Numbered from the stretch's first letter, positions 1 through 8,721 are shown. The stretch: 64,000 nucleotides of DNA from Rhizobium sp. AC27/96 (GCF_001692325.1 NZ_LXKN01000018.1:434001-498000); one strand, 5' to 3'. Notes: generated by a model from the letters alone, not told the origin. Made by a program: numbers and translations.

Positions 1-2
1 TT

Positions 3-587
3 CTGGAGTTCCTCAACGTCGAGAAGGGCGATTGGATCATCCAGAACGCGGCAAATGGGGCCGTCGGCAAGACCCTGGCCATGCTGGCGCATAGTCGCGG
101 CGTCCATATCGTCAATCTCGTTCGGCGCGACGCCGGCGTCGAGGAATTGGCCGAATTCGGCATCGAGAATGTCGTCTCGACGGCGTCGCCTGATTGGAAG
201 GCCAAGGTGCGCGCCATCGTCGGGGACGCCCATATCCGGGCGGCGGTCGATTCCGTTGGCGGTGTTGCAAGCAACAATCTGGCCGATCTGCTGGGTGAGA
301 ACGGCGTCCTTGTTTCCTTCGGCACGGCCGCGGGCAAGCCGATGCACATTGCCTCGGGTGCGATCATCTTCAAGCAGCTGACCATCAAGGGGTTCTGGGG
401 CAGCAAGATCAGCGCGGCGATGCCCACCGAAGAGCGCAAGCGATTGATCGGCGAACTGATCTCACGCGTTGCCTCCGGCGACGTCAAGCTGCCGGTGGAA
501 GCGGCCTATGACATGACGGAGATTGCCGAGGCGGTGAAATCTTCCCTCGCCCCCGGCAAAGTGGGCAAGGTTCTGCTGAAACCGTAA
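3..587 (+). CDS. Zinc-type/quinone oxidoreductase, 3' end only
   Basis: The open frame runs in from the window edge, so the N-terminal catalytic half is missing. What remains (about 194 residues) is the Rossmann NAD(P)H-binding half of a medium-chain dehydrogenase/reductase: an NGAVGK turn near the first strand, then a strand ending in NLVRRD where the cofactor ribose is usually held. The long middle region and the ending KVLLKP are typical of the 2-enoyl thioester reductase/quinone oxidoreductase branch. Substrate cannot be told from this fragment. The gene is followed by a perfect inverted repeat and then a diguanylate cyclase on the same strand. Confidence 0.85.
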   Translation: MEFLNVEKGDWIIQNAANGAVGKTLAMLAHSRGVHIVNLVRRDAGVEELAEFGIENVVSTASPDWKAKVRAIVGDAHIRAAVDSVGGVASNNLADLLGENGVLVSFGTAAGKPMHIASGAIIFKQLTIKGFWGSKISAAMPTEERKRLIGELISRVASGDVKLPVEAAYDMTEIAEAVKSSLAPGKVGKVLLKP

Positions 588-636
588 TCTCACTCCTATG
601 TGACTCCCGTGGCATCTCACGATTCTTTAGACCCTG

Positions 637-672
637 ATCAGACTTTTGCGTTATCACACGCAAAAGTCTGAT
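637..672. repeat. Perfect 14-bp inverted repeat before the diguanylate cyclase
   Basis: Arms ATCAGACTTTTGCG (637-650) and its exact complement (659-672) flank an 8-base loop. The right arm ends six bases before the likely Shine-Dalgarno of the next gene. There is no T tract, so a plain terminator is unlikely; an operator, a 5' leader hairpin, or a dispersed palindromic element are the alternatives. Confidence 0.75.
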
Positions 673-689
673 GAGTCGGAGAAGCATTG

Positions 690-1877
690 GTGAGCGCCGT
701 GACATTGGAAGAGGTTGACGATCAAATCCGCAACGGATTTCGGCTACTTCGTTTCAAACCGGCTATAGAGTCGCTCTTCCTCAAAGACTATGCGGTAACC
801 CGCGTCAGATTGGCGCCTGTCTGGGCCATCGTCGGCACGTTGATCTATGATCTGGTCTATTTCGGCGACCGCACCATGATGGCGGACGTCTTTTCGCAGC
901 TTGTGCTGGTGCGCTTCGGCATTTTCACGCCCTTTGCACTGTTCAGCGTCGTGGCATTGCGGCGATGGCCGAGTGCTTTGAATTACGACCTTCTCGCCAT
1001 CGGCGTGGCCGTGCTTGGCGTGCTGCTGCCGATGTCGGTCGCCATGCACAGCGGCAGCCCGTATCTGTTCGTCTATCAGAACGGCAATGTCGCCGCCTTT
1101 CTGTTCTTCGTCATCGCCCTCAGGCCCCGGTTCGCGACGATCCTTATCGGGCTTGTGTTGATGTGTACGGTGCAGTTCACGACCACGAAGCTCAGCGGCG
1201 CCTTCGATGATGTCGTCTACACCGGCATCATCACCTTCTATGTGACTTTGGCGATCTTCCTGGTGCTGAGCGCCTATTTTACCGAGCACAAGGACCGGCT
1301 GAACTTCCTCAATCAGCTTCGCGGCAGCCTGCTGCATGTGCAGCTGGAGCAGAAGTCGGAACGGGACGAACTCACCGGCCTCTTCAACCGTCACTCGCTC
1401 GACCGCGTGCGCTCATCGATCTGGCGCGCGAACGGCGAGATTGCGTCTGTCGCGATCATCATGCTCGATATCGACCGGTTCAAACTGTTCAACGACGTCC
1501 ATGGGCATATGGAGGGCGACGATTGCATTCGCGCCGTCTGCCAGTGCATCTCGCGGGAGATCGGCGCCAACGGGACGGCATTCCGTTTCGGTGGAGAGGA
1601 AATTCTAGTGCTATTGCCCGATACCAATTGCGAGGTGGCCTACGCCATCGCCGAAAGAACCCGGCGCTCCATCGAAGCCCTCGGGATTCGCCATCGTGGG
1701 CTCGACGACGGGCATGTGACCGCCAGCCTTGGCGTCACCTGTGGCAAGACCTCGCAAGAGTCGCTCGAGGACCTCCTCAAGACAGCTGACGCCGCACTTT
1801 ATGAGGCAAAACGGGCGGGCCGAAACACTGTTACCGTGGCACATGTTCCGATGAAGAGCCACAGCCATGAGACCTAA
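690..1877 (+). CDS. Membrane-bound diguanylate cyclase (GGDEF)
   Basis: Predicted to make cyclic di-GMP from two GTP at the inner membrane. Residues about 40-210 form six hydrophobic segments; the GGDEF domain follows from DELTGLFNR (about 228) to the end. The metal-binding MLDIDRFKLFND stretch is present, and the signature is GGEEI at about 301-305, with Ile in place of the usual Phe. The RxxD inhibitory I-site that normally precedes the signature reads GANG, so product inhibition at that site is not expected. A TTG lies at 687, but GTG at 690 is better spaced from GGAG at 678-681. No EAL domain. The input sensed by the membrane part is unknown. Confidence 0.85.
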   Translation: MSAVTLEEVDDQIRNGFRLLRFKPAIESLFLKDYAVTRVRLAPVWAIVGTLIYDLVYFGDRTMMADVFSQLVLVRFGIFTPFALFSVVALRRWPSALNYDLLAIGVAVLGVLLPMSVAMHSGSPYLFVYQNGNVAAFLFFVIALRPRFATILIGLVLMCTVQFTTTKLSGAFDDVVYTGIITFYVTLAIFLVLSAYFTEHKDRLNFLNQLRGSLLHVQLEQKSERDELTGLFNRHSLDRVRSSIWRANGEIASVAIIMLDIDRFKLFNDVHGHMEGDDCIRAVCQCISREIGANGTAFRFGGEEILVLLPDTNCEVAYAIAERTRRSIEALGIRHRGLDDGHVTASLGVTCGKTSQESLEDLLKTADAALYEAKRAGRNTVTVAHVPMKSHSHET

Positions 1878-1951
1878 ACGTCTGACCAACATGGTATTTT
1901 GGTGAATTCCCACCATTCGCAGGCGCCATGCAAAAATCCTAAAATTCGCTC

Positions 1952-1982
1952 TTGTCTCTCTAGTAGCTAGAGGATGTAGCAA
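1952..1982 (+). promoter_or_regulatory. MerR-family (ZntR/CadR-type) metal-responsive promoter
   Basis: A -35 TTGTCT (1952-1957) and a -10-like TAGCAA (1977-1982) are separated by 19 bases, longer than the usual 17. The dyad CTCTAG-TAG-CTAGAG (1958-1972) fills the spacer. This is the layout of promoters untwisted by MerR-family metal sensors, and the dyad resembles ZntR/CadR/PbrR operators. It drives the P-type ATPase directly downstream. No merR-type gene is seen in this window. Confidence 0.75.
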
Positions 1983-2012
1983 TGGTTCCAACAGCGAAAT
2001 TGGAACCTGAAC

Positions 2013-4352
2013 ATGACTTCGACAACACAACAGAGCCGCTATCGCGTGGAGGGCATGGACTGCGCTTCCTGCGCCACGAAGATCGACATCGCCATTCGGC
2101 GCATGCCGGGAGTAGAAGACGTGTCCGTGTCTGTCACGGCAGGTACGATGACCGTCAAGCATCAGGACGATGCCACCCTCGCGCCGGCCATTACCAAGCG
2201 GGTTACCGGCCTGGGCTACAAAGTCATCCCGCTTCCCCAAAGCGTGGCGCCAACAGTGGTGAAGGTCGAGGAAGACGGCCACGCCCGCGGCTGCTGCCAC
2301 GATCATCATGACAACAAGGCGCATGACCATGAAGGGCACGATCATGATCACGAGCACGGCGATCATGATCATGGTGCGAGCGACCACAGGCATGATCATG
2401 CCGGACACAGCCACGGCTCCCAGGAGCAAGAGGCGGCTGTCGCAGGTCTCCATGGTCATGATCATGGGCCGACCACGGGGCCCTGGTGGAAATCGTCGAA
2501 GGGTCGTTTGACCATAGCCAGCGGCGCAGCCGTTGCAGTCGCCTGGATCATCGGCAAGATGGTGCCTGGGCTGGATGCCTGGATCTTTACCGCCGCCATG
2601 CTGGTCGGCCTCATTCCGATTGCGCGCCGCGCCTTCATGGCCGCTATGGTCGGAATGCCGTTCTCGATCGAAATGCTGATGACCATCGCTGCCATCGGCG
2701 CTGTCATCATCGGCGCGAGCGAGGAGGCAGCAGCCGTCGTCTTCCTGTTCCTGATCGGCGAATTGCTGGAAGGTGTCGCGGCGAGCAAGGCACGCGCCAG
2801 CATCCAGTCGCTAACGGATCTCGTGCCTAAGACCGCGCTCATCGAGGAGAATGGCAAGACCCGCGAAGTGCAGGCTGAAAGCCTGGCCGTCGGCGCCACT
2901 ATCCTGGTTCGCCCCGGCGATCGAATTCCGGCTGACGGTATCATTTTGTCCGGCGAAAGCGCCATCGACGAAGCGCCCGTCACCGGCGAAAGCATACCTG
3001 TACGCAAGGGCACTGACGCTACCGTCTTTGCCGGCACCGTCAACGGCGATGCGGCGCTTCGCATCCGCGTCACCGCCGCCGCCGCCGACAACACCATCGC
3101 CCGCGTCGTCAAGCTGGTCGAGGAAGCACAGGAATCGAAGGCTCCAACCGAGCGGTTCATCGACCGTTTCTCGCGCTACTATACGCCGGGCGTCGTCGTT
3201 GTCGGCGCGCTCGTCGCCGTCATCCCGCCGCTGTTTCTCGGCGGCCCTTGGGGTGAATGGGTCTACAAGGGTCTGGCAATCCTGCTGATCGGTTGCCCTT
3301 GCGCCCTGGTTATTTCGACGCCTGCCGCCATCGCCGCTTCGCTATCATCGGGCGCACGGCGCGGCCTTCTCCTCAAGGGCGGAGCCGTGCTGGAAAACAT
3401 CGGCAAGGTGACCGCTGTTGCATTCGACAAGACGGGCACGCTGACGGAAGGCAAACCGAAGGTCACAGACATCGTCGGCCTCGGCATGGACGGCGCCGCG
3501 GTGTTGCGGCTGGCGGCAGCTCTCGAAACCGGCTCGAACCACCCGCTCGCCCGCGCAATCCTTGATCGGGCCGCTGCAGATGGCATCGACATCCCTCAGG
3601 TCATCGATGCAAAGGCAATCGGCGGCAAGGGTGTGAGCGGCACCGTTGAAGGTATCGAGGTTTTCCTCGGCTCGCCACAGGCGGCGGCAGACAGGGTTTC
3701 ACTGTCCGAGGACCAGTTCGTCCAAATCGCCAAGCTCAACGACGAGGGCAAGACCGTCTCCCTTCTCCTGGTCAAAGGTGCTGCCGCCGGCCTGCTCGCG
3801 ATGCGTGACGAGCCGCGTGCCGATACGGCTGCAGGCCTGAAAGCGCTCACGGATGCCGGCATCAAGACGATCATGCTGACTGGTGACAACAGACGCACCG
3901 CGGAGGCCATCGGCAAGACGCTTGGCATCGAAGTCAGGGCAGAACTGCTGCCCGAGGACAAGCAGCGGATCGTCGGCGAGTTGAAGCGCCAGGGCTTCCG
4001 CGTCGCCAAGGTCGGCGATGGCATCAACGACGCCCCGGCGCTCGCTGCCGCCGATGTCGGCATTGCCATGGGCGGCGGCACCGACGTCGCGCTTGAGACA
4101 GCGGATGCAGCCGTACTGCATGGCCGTGTGGGCGACGTCAGCGAGATGATCGACCTTTCGAAGCGGACCATGAGCAATATCGGCCAGAACATCACCATTG
4201 CGCTCGGCTTGAAGGGTGTGTTCCTTGTTACCACGATCATCGGCATCACCGGCCTGTGGCCGGCGATCCTCGCCGACACCGGGGCAACAGTGCTGGTCAC
4301 CATCAACGCCCTGCGGCTCCTTCGCGTCAAACGGCGGCGCGTGGCGGCCTAA
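2013..4352 (+). CDS. zntA: Zn2+/Cd2+/Pb2+-exporting P1B-type ATPase
   Basis: Exports soft divalent metals across the inner membrane using ATP. The N-terminal heavy-metal-associated domain carries GMDCASC (about residues 14-20). A His/Asp-rich stretch of HDH repeats follows (about 93-165), then transmembrane helices, the intramembrane CPC (428-430), the phosphorylated Asp in DKTGTLT (D472), the SNHP nucleotide-binding motif and GDGINDAP (about 668). CPC with a DKTGTLT core and an MDCASC domain fits the P1B-2 (Zn/Cd/Pb) group better than copper pumps. It sits behind a MerR-type promoter, so induction by the exported metals is likely. A short hairpin (1984-2007) lies in the leader next to the start. 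Confidence 0.92.
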   Translation: MTSTTQQSRYRVEGMDCASCATKIDIAIRRMPGVEDVSVSVTAGTMTVKHQDDATLAPAITKRVTGLGYKVIPLPQSVAPTVVKVEEDGHARGCCHDHHDNKAHDHEGHDHDHEHGDHDHGASDHRHDHAGHSHGSQEQEAAVAGLHGHDHGPTTGPWWKSSKGRLTIASGAAVAVAWIIGKMVPGLDAWIFTAAMLVGLIPIARRAFMAAMVGMPFSIEMLMTIAAIGAVIIGASEEAAAVVFLFLIGELLEGVAASKARASIQSLTDLVPKTALIEENGKTREVQAESLAVGATILVRPGDRIPADGIILSGESAIDEAPVTGESIPVRKGTDATVFAGTVNGDAALRIRVTAAAADNTIARVVKLVEEAQESKAPTERFIDRFSRYYTPGVVVVGALVAVIPPLFLGGPWGEWVYKGLAILLIGCPCALVISTPAAIAASLSSGARRGLLLKGGAVLENIGKVTAVAFDKTGTLTEGKPKVTDIVGLGMDGAAVLRLAAALETGSNHPLARAILDRAAADGIDIPQVIDAKAIGGKGVSGTVEGIEVFLGSPQAAADRVSLSEDQFVQIAKLNDEGKTVSLLLVKGAAAGLLAMRDEPRADTAAGLKALTDAGIKTIMLTGDNRRTAEAIGKTLGIEVRAELLPEDKQRIVGELKRQGFRVAKVGDGINDAPALAAADVGIAMGGGTDVALETADAAVLHGRVGDVSEMIDLSKRTMSNIGQNITIALGLKGVFLVTTIIGITGLWPAILADTGATVLVTINALRLLRVKRRRVAA

Positions 4353-4372
4353 AACAGGAGGATATCCTCTGC

Positions 4373-4397
4373 GGACGCCGAACGAGCTTCGGCGTCC
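4373..4397. terminator. Hairpin between convergent zntA and araC-type gene
   Basis: GGACGCCGAA (4373-4382) pairs perfectly with TTCGGCGTCC (4388-4397) around a 5-base loop, in the 46-base gap between two convergent genes. It probably serves as a two-way terminator, although neither side has a strong T run. Confidence 0.6.
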
Positions 4398-4398
4398 G

Positions 4399-5193
4399 TC
4401 AGGATTTCCTGACGGAAAAATACCGACGTGGCGACAGGCCGAATGCTTTCCTGAACATGGCGATGAAACTGCTGGCGCTCGCATAGCCCAGGCCATCCGC
4501 CACTTCGATGATCGATTGGCCCGCAGTCAGATATTCGAGTGCAAGCAGCAATCGGGCTTGCTGCCGCCAACTGGCAAAGGACATGCCCGTTTCCACATTG
4601 AACAGCCGCCTCGCCGACCGCTCGGAGATGCCGGCCTGCTGCGCCAGTTCATGAAAGGTTTGCTCGCGGGCGAGATCCGCGAGCACGGCTTCGGCAATAC
4701 GGAGCACGCGCCGATCCGCGGGCATGGGCAGATGCAGACTTTCGGTCGGCGCCGCGCGAACCTCATCCATCAACACAGCAGCAAGACGGCGCTGCGGCGG
4801 CGAAAGCCTTTCCTCCCAATGCCAGGTGGCGGTCCTTTGCACCAGCGCGCGCAAGACCTCGGTGACGCTCAGAACGCATGGGGTTTTCGGCAAGCCGGCG
4901 CTCGCCGCTGGCGTCAGCAAGATCCCCCAGCCGCTCAAGACGCCATTGGTGCTTGCCTTGTGCATCACACCAGGCGGAATCCAGCCTGCTCGGCGCGGCG
5001 GAAGCAACCATGAGCCCGCCGGCGTGCGCATGTGCACGAGCCCGCTTTCAATACAGAACAGCTGGCCGCGCGCATGGCAATGCCAGTCATATTCGAAGGT
5101 CCCGAGACGGAATGGGCTGCCGGGCTCATCCGACCCCCAGAAGGTAACAAGCGGCGGTCCATCAAGGCTGTCGCCAATGTTTTCAAGGTCCAC
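4399..5193 (-). CDS. AraC-family transcriptional regulator (cupin sensor)
   Basis: 264 residues. The N-terminal part (about 15-120) is a cupin-like barrel with FEYDWHCHARGQ, a metal/ligand cupin motif, and the C-terminal 100 residues are two AraC helix-turn-helix units (ERSARRLFNVETG; GYASASSFIAMFRKAFG). It is transcribed away from the FAD monooxygenase at 5309, with a 115-base shared promoter region. A local activator or repressor of that gene is the simplest inference. The effector is unknown. Confidence 0.85.
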   Translation of the reverse strand: MDLENIGDSLDGPPLVTFWGSDEPGSPFRLGTFEYDWHCHARGQLFCIESGLVHMRTPAGSWLLPPRRAGWIPPGVMHKASTNGVLSGWGILLTPAASAGLPKTPCVLSVTEVLRALVQRTATWHWEERLSPPQRRLAAVLMDEVRAAPTESLHLPMPADRRVLRIAEAVLADLAREQTFHELAQQAGISERSARRLFNVETGMSFASWRQQARLLLALEYLTAGQSIIEVADGLGYASASSFIAMFRKAFGLSPRRYFSVRKS

Positions 5194-5308
5194 GTTTGTT
5201 TGACCGGTTTGCGATATTTATAGTCCGAATGTCATTATCACGTTCACGGCTCCCTGCGCTATCGTTCTTGCGAACTGAGTTTGCAACCGGAATGGAACCG
5301 AAGAATTC

Positions 5309-6487
5309 ATGCAGGATTTTCATGTCGTCATCGTCGGCGCGGGCCTTGGGGGCCTGTGCCTCGCACAGGGTTTGAAGCGTGCTGGCATCGGTTTTGATGT
5401 CTATGAACGCGATCCGGCGCCCGATAGCCGCATTCAGGGCTACCGCATCCGGATAGACGCCGACGGGCAAAGAGCGCTGCGGGCGTGCCTGACACCCGAA
5501 CTCTTTGACCTCTTTCGAGCGACGGCCTCCGTCAGCGCCTCGGCCGGACGCTTCCTGACGCCACAGCTTCTGCCCATCTCAGGCCGAACGCCCGCAAGCT
5601 GGACCACGGATGAGGACGAGGACGCAGGCGATGTGAGCGTCAACCGGCAGACCCTTCGCGAAATCCTGCTATCTGGGCTCGAAGACCATGTTCATTTCGG
5701 GCATGGATTCACTAGATATCGCTGCATGGGTGATGGATCTGTAGAGGCTCTGTTCGAAGGCCTCTCTCCAATATTCTGCAACCTGCTGGTCGGCGCGGAT
5801 GGCGTGAATTCGGCGGTGCGTCGACAGTTGATCCCCTATGCGGAACCGATCGATACAGGGTCGATCTGCATTTATGGCAAGATCGAGTTGCCACTGGCGA
5901 TGGATTCCGACGTGTTCAGCGATGGCACCACCGTGATCTTTGCCGATGGCTGCACAGCGATCTTCGACGCCATGCGTTTTGCCGACGATTTTTCGAAGCT
6001 GGCTGCAGGGCATGCGCCCCGTTGCAAACTGACGCCGATGGCCGACTATCTCTATTGGGCTTTGATCGGCCCGGTTCAGCGACTGGGTCTGAAGAACTAC
6101 GATCACGCGCAAGACCTGCCGATCCTGCTTCGGACTGCGCTGCGCGGCTGGCATCCAGATCTCAAACAGATCATCACCCGCAGCAAACCAGAGGCCGTGG
6201 CTGCCCTGCCCGTTCGAAGCGGACGCCCCGATGCCCTCTGGCCGTTCGGCTCTGTGACGCTTCTGGGGGATGCGATCCATGCCATGAGCCCGGCTGGAGG
6301 CCTTGGCGCGAACACGGCGCTCGAGGATGCGCGTGTGCTGGCGAAAATCCTTGCCGATGCCCGCGCGGCCGCAAGGCCGGCCAATATCGCGCTGCTCGAC
6401 TACGAAGCCGATATGCGCGAACGAGCGGGCCGCGCCATCGATGCGTCCGAACGCGGCGCAGCAATGCTGTTCAAAGATATTGCTTGA
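5309..6487 (+). CDS. FAD-dependent aromatic-type monooxygenase
   Basis: 392 residues of the class A flavoprotein hydroxylase fold. It has the N-terminal dinucleotide motif GAGLGGL (about 10-16) followed by a Glu-ended strand (VYERDP), and the FAD-binding LLGDAIHAMSPAGG near 320-333. Family members hydroxylate aromatic or polyketide-like compounds, or inactivate drugs such as tetracycline/rifamycin; the substrate here is not evident. Its divergent AraC neighbour suggests substrate-induced expression. The next gene begins 12 bases downstream and is probably co-transcribed. Confidence 0.83.
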   Translation: MQDFHVVIVGAGLGGLCLAQGLKRAGIGFDVYERDPAPDSRIQGYRIRIDADGQRALRACLTPELFDLFRATASVSASAGRFLTPQLLPISGRTPASWTTDEDEDAGDVSVNRQTLREILLSGLEDHVHFGHGFTRYRCMGDGSVEALFEGLSPIFCNLLVGADGVNSAVRRQLIPYAEPIDTGSICIYGKIELPLAMDSDVFSDGTTVIFADGCTAIFDAMRFADDFSKLAAGHAPRCKLTPMADYLYWALIGPVQRLGLKNYDHAQDLPILLRTALRGWHPDLKQIITRSKPEAVAALPVRSGRPDALWPFGSVTLLGDAIHAMSPAGGLGANTALEDARVLAKILADARAAARPANIALLDYEADMRERAGRAIDASERGAAMLFKDIA

Positions 6488-6499
6488 GGGAAAAATACC

Positions 6500-6919
6500 A
6501 TGACAATCGACACAACCACCTTCACCTTTCACGATGTCTCCCTGTGGCCGATCGTCCGCCAGAGCGCTCAATCGGTACGGCCGGGCTATGCTGCACAATG
6601 GGAGCGGGAGATGGATACTTTCCTCGCCATCTCCATGCCCTTCGTCGTGATCATGGAAGGCGACCAGCCGGCCGAAGATCATGAGGATCGTAAGACAAGA
6701 GGCATCTGGCTGAAGAGAAACAAGACGGCTCTTGCCACGGTCTGCAAGGCCGTCATCGGCATCGAAGCCAGCGCCATCAAGCGCGCTGCCATCCAGGTTC
6801 AGATGAGCCTGGCGACGAAAGCATTCGGCACCCGCATGGAAATTGTCGCCTCGCCGAACGAGGCGCTCGAACTCGCCGAGAAAATCCTCAAGGCAAAAGA
6901 GGACCGAGCTACTGGCTGA
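6500..6919 (+). CDS. Small protein of unknown function downstream of FAD monooxygenase
   Basis: 139 residues, no signal peptide or membrane segment, and no family I can name with confidence. It begins 12 bases after the monooxygenase, so both are likely on one transcript. The order (FVVIMEGD strand, a charged DHEDRKTRGIW helix start, then alternating helices and a short strand MEIVASPNEALELAEKIL) is reminiscent of small STAS/SpoIIAA-like alpha/beta proteins, but this is only an impression. GC and codon use match the neighbours. Confidence 0.7.
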   Translation: MTIDTTTFTFHDVSLWPIVRQSAQSVRPGYAAQWEREMDTFLAISMPFVVIMEGDQPAEDHEDRKTRGIWLKRNKTALATVCKAVIGIEASAIKRAAIQVQMSLATKAFGTRMEIVASPNEALELAEKILKAKEDRATG

Positions 6920-6977
6920 TATCTGCCCCGGCTCCTGTAACAATACGTTGCTCAATGGCAACAGATGTTTAAAAACA

Positions 6978-6992
6978 TGAAATTTATAGTCA
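6978..6992. promoter_or_regulatory. Candidate RirA iron-responsive operator (TGA-N9-TCA)
   Basis: TGA (6978-6980) and TCA (6990-6992) are separated by nine A/T-rich bases, the IRO-box pattern reported for RirA in rhizobia. It lies about 180 bases before the ECF sigma gene that opens the siderophore locus. The pattern has six fixed bases, so chance occurrence is possible. Confidence 0.5.
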
Positions 6993-7084
6993 AGATAAGT
7001 CCCGGCCGCGCGGCAAGCGAGTCGAGCAAAAGCAAGCACTTATCGGGGCGGCGCGCTCATAACCATGGAGCGCGCACCTCAATT

Positions 7085-7099
7085 TTAGAAACGATCTAA
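7085..7099. promoter_or_regulatory. Possible Irr-type (ICE-like) element
   Basis: TTAGA (7085-7089) and TCTAA (7095-7099) form an inverted repeat with five bases between, resembling the TTTAGAA...TTCTAAA iron control element of Irr. The match is partial. The iron-uptake genes downstream are the main support. Confidence 0.35.
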
Positions 7100-7171
7100 T
7101 AGATTGAGATTGCGGGGAATTTATCGATCACCTACAGCCGACATTCAGGCCTTTCGAGGCTTGAAGTCTGG

Positions 7172-7687
7172 ATGAAGTCGATGAATGCCAAGACCTTTGA
7201 CATCGCTGGTTTGTACGTTTCCGAACAAGGGCGCCTGCGCCAGCTCGTCAGACGCCTTGTCGGCAACAGGGCGACGACGGAAGATCTCGTCCATCAGGCT
7301 TTCATCAAGCTGCTCGCAGCCGCGGATGCCGGCAATCTCGACAATTGCCCGGCCTATCTGACGACGACGGCGCGCAACCTCGCGCTCAATCATCTCCGTG
7401 ATCTCAAGCGGCACGGCGAAATCGGCATTCCGGACGCAGAGCTCCACGTCGTACCCGACGCCCGCCCCTCGCCGGAAATGACGGCGGTTTATCGCTGCGA
7501 GTTGCGGCGCGTTCTGCAGGCGGTCGCATCGCTGCCGCCGAAACGCCGCGAGGCCTTCGTCCTCAACAAATTCGAGGGCATGAGCTACGACGAAATCGCC
7601 GCCCGTCAGGGCATTTCCCGCAACACCGTGATTTCCCACATTGTTATCGCCCTTGCCGATCTCGACCGGAAGATCGGTCGCAATTAA
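7172..7687 (+). CDS. ECF sigma factor, FecI-like
   Basis: 171 residues with sigma region 2 (EDLVHQAFIKLL, then the promoter-opening NLALNHLRD stretch) and region 4 (LPPKRREAFVLNKFEGMSYDEIAARQGIS, a helix-turn-helix). It is followed by a FecR-type anti-sigma and a TonB receptor with a signalling domain, the standard cell-surface signalling trio. It should direct RNA polymerase to the receptor and transport genes when the siderophore is bound outside. A second ATG nine bases downstream (7181) is an equally possible start. Candidate iron operators lie upstream. Confidence 0.88.
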   Translation: MKSMNAKTFDIAGLYVSEQGRLRQLVRRLVGNRATTEDLVHQAFIKLLAAADAGNLDNCPAYLTTTARNLALNHLRDLKRHGEIGIPDAELHVVPDARPSPEMTAVYRCELRRVLQAVASLPPKRREAFVLNKFEGMSYDEIAARQGISRNTVISHIVIALADLDRKIGRN

Positions 7688-7785
7688 TCCGGTTTCCCAT
7701 TCATTAGATTGCTCGCCTGAAGTGTCATTGGGAATAGAGGCCTTGACACACCGGAGCGGGCCGAACGCCCGGACTGTGAAGCGAT

Positions 7786-8721
7786 ATGAACGAGGACGCC
7801 ACCGATCCGATCGTCATGGAAGCCTTGGAATGGTTCGTGCGGATGCGCGACGACAAGGTTACGGCGGCCGACCGACAGGCCTTCGAGGCCTGGCTCACCG
7901 CGAATGACGCCCATGTCGCGGCCTGGAAGCACGCACAGGCGCTCTGGGCACGTTTCGACATCATGCAGCCGGAATTCGATCGAATGCGCCGCGGCCGACC
8001 GCTGCTGTCACGACGCAATTTCGTCCTGGGCTCCGTCGCGATCATCGGCGGACTTGGAGGCCTCTATGCCATCAATCAGCCAGGCCTCTTTGCCCAATAC
8101 AAAACCGATATAGGCGAACGCCGGACGATCGGCCTGGCCGACGGCAGCACAGTCGAGCTTGGCAGCTATTCGGCGCTCTCGACGCATTTCAGCGAGACTG
8201 AGCGGCGGATCGAGCTTTATCGCGGCGAAGGCTTCTTCGATGTGTCACCCGATCCGGCTCGCCCCTTTCTGGTCGATGCCGGCGGTGGCAGCACTCGGGC
8301 GCTCGGGACGAAGTTCGATGTGAAGTTCGTCGAAGATCTGGTCACCGTCGCGGTCAGCGAACATGCCGTGCAAGTGCAGGGAGGCGGCTTTTCCAACCTG
8401 CGACTGGAAGAGGGATGGCAGGTCAGCTATGGCCTCAACGGCCTCGGCCAGCCGACCGAGGCAAGTCTCGACACCGTCGAAGCATGGCGCAGCGACCGGA
8501 TCATCTTCCAGGACGTGCCCCTGCGACGCGTATTGGCGGAGCTGGAGCGCTATCGGCGCGGACGCATCATTCTCGTGGATAGCAGCATCGGCGACATACC
8601 CGTTACGGCGATTTTTGAAACGGCCCGTACCGAGAGCGCTTTGCAGACGATCGCAGACACACTTGGCATCCGCCTCCTGAACGCGGCCAATTATGTCACG
8701 CTCGTCTACCGCTCCGGCTAA
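7786..8721 (+). CDS. FecR-family anti-sigma/sigma regulator
   Basis: 311 residues. It has a cytoplasmic DUF4880-type N-terminus (about 5-55, WFVRMRDDKVTAADRQAFEAW), one membrane span (about 80-98), a FecR periplasmic domain (about 110-205) and a C-terminal STN-like part (LRRVLAELERYRRGRIILVD) that contacts the receptor signalling domain. It should hold the ECF sigma factor until the TonB receptor reports substrate. It lies 98 bases after the sigma gene and before the receptor. Confidence 0.88.
   Translation: MNEDATDPIVMEALEWFVRMRDDKVTAADRQAFEAWLTANDAHVAAWKHAQALWARFDIMQPEFDRMRRGRPLLSRRNFVLGSVAIIGGLGGLYAINQPGLFAQYKTDIGERRTIGLADGSTVELGSYSALSTHFSETERRIELYRGEGFFDVSPDPARPFLVDAGGGSTRALGTKFDVKFVEDLVTVAVSEHAVQVQGGGFSNLRLEEGWQVSYGLNGLGQPTEASLDTVEAWRSDRIIFQDVPLRRVLAELERYRRGRIILVDSSIGDIPVTAIFETARTESALQTIADTLGIRLLNAANYVTLVYRSG

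Noticed and set aside
1611..2465. 284-codon minus-strand frame
   Set aside because: It is antisense to the cyclase end and to the His-rich part of the P-type ATPase; its Met/Val/Ile-rich stretches come from the HDH repeats read backwards.
5669..7039. 456-codon minus-strand open frame
   Set aside because: Antisense to the FAD monooxygenase and its neighbour; composition is unlike a protein and it has no motif or ribosome site.
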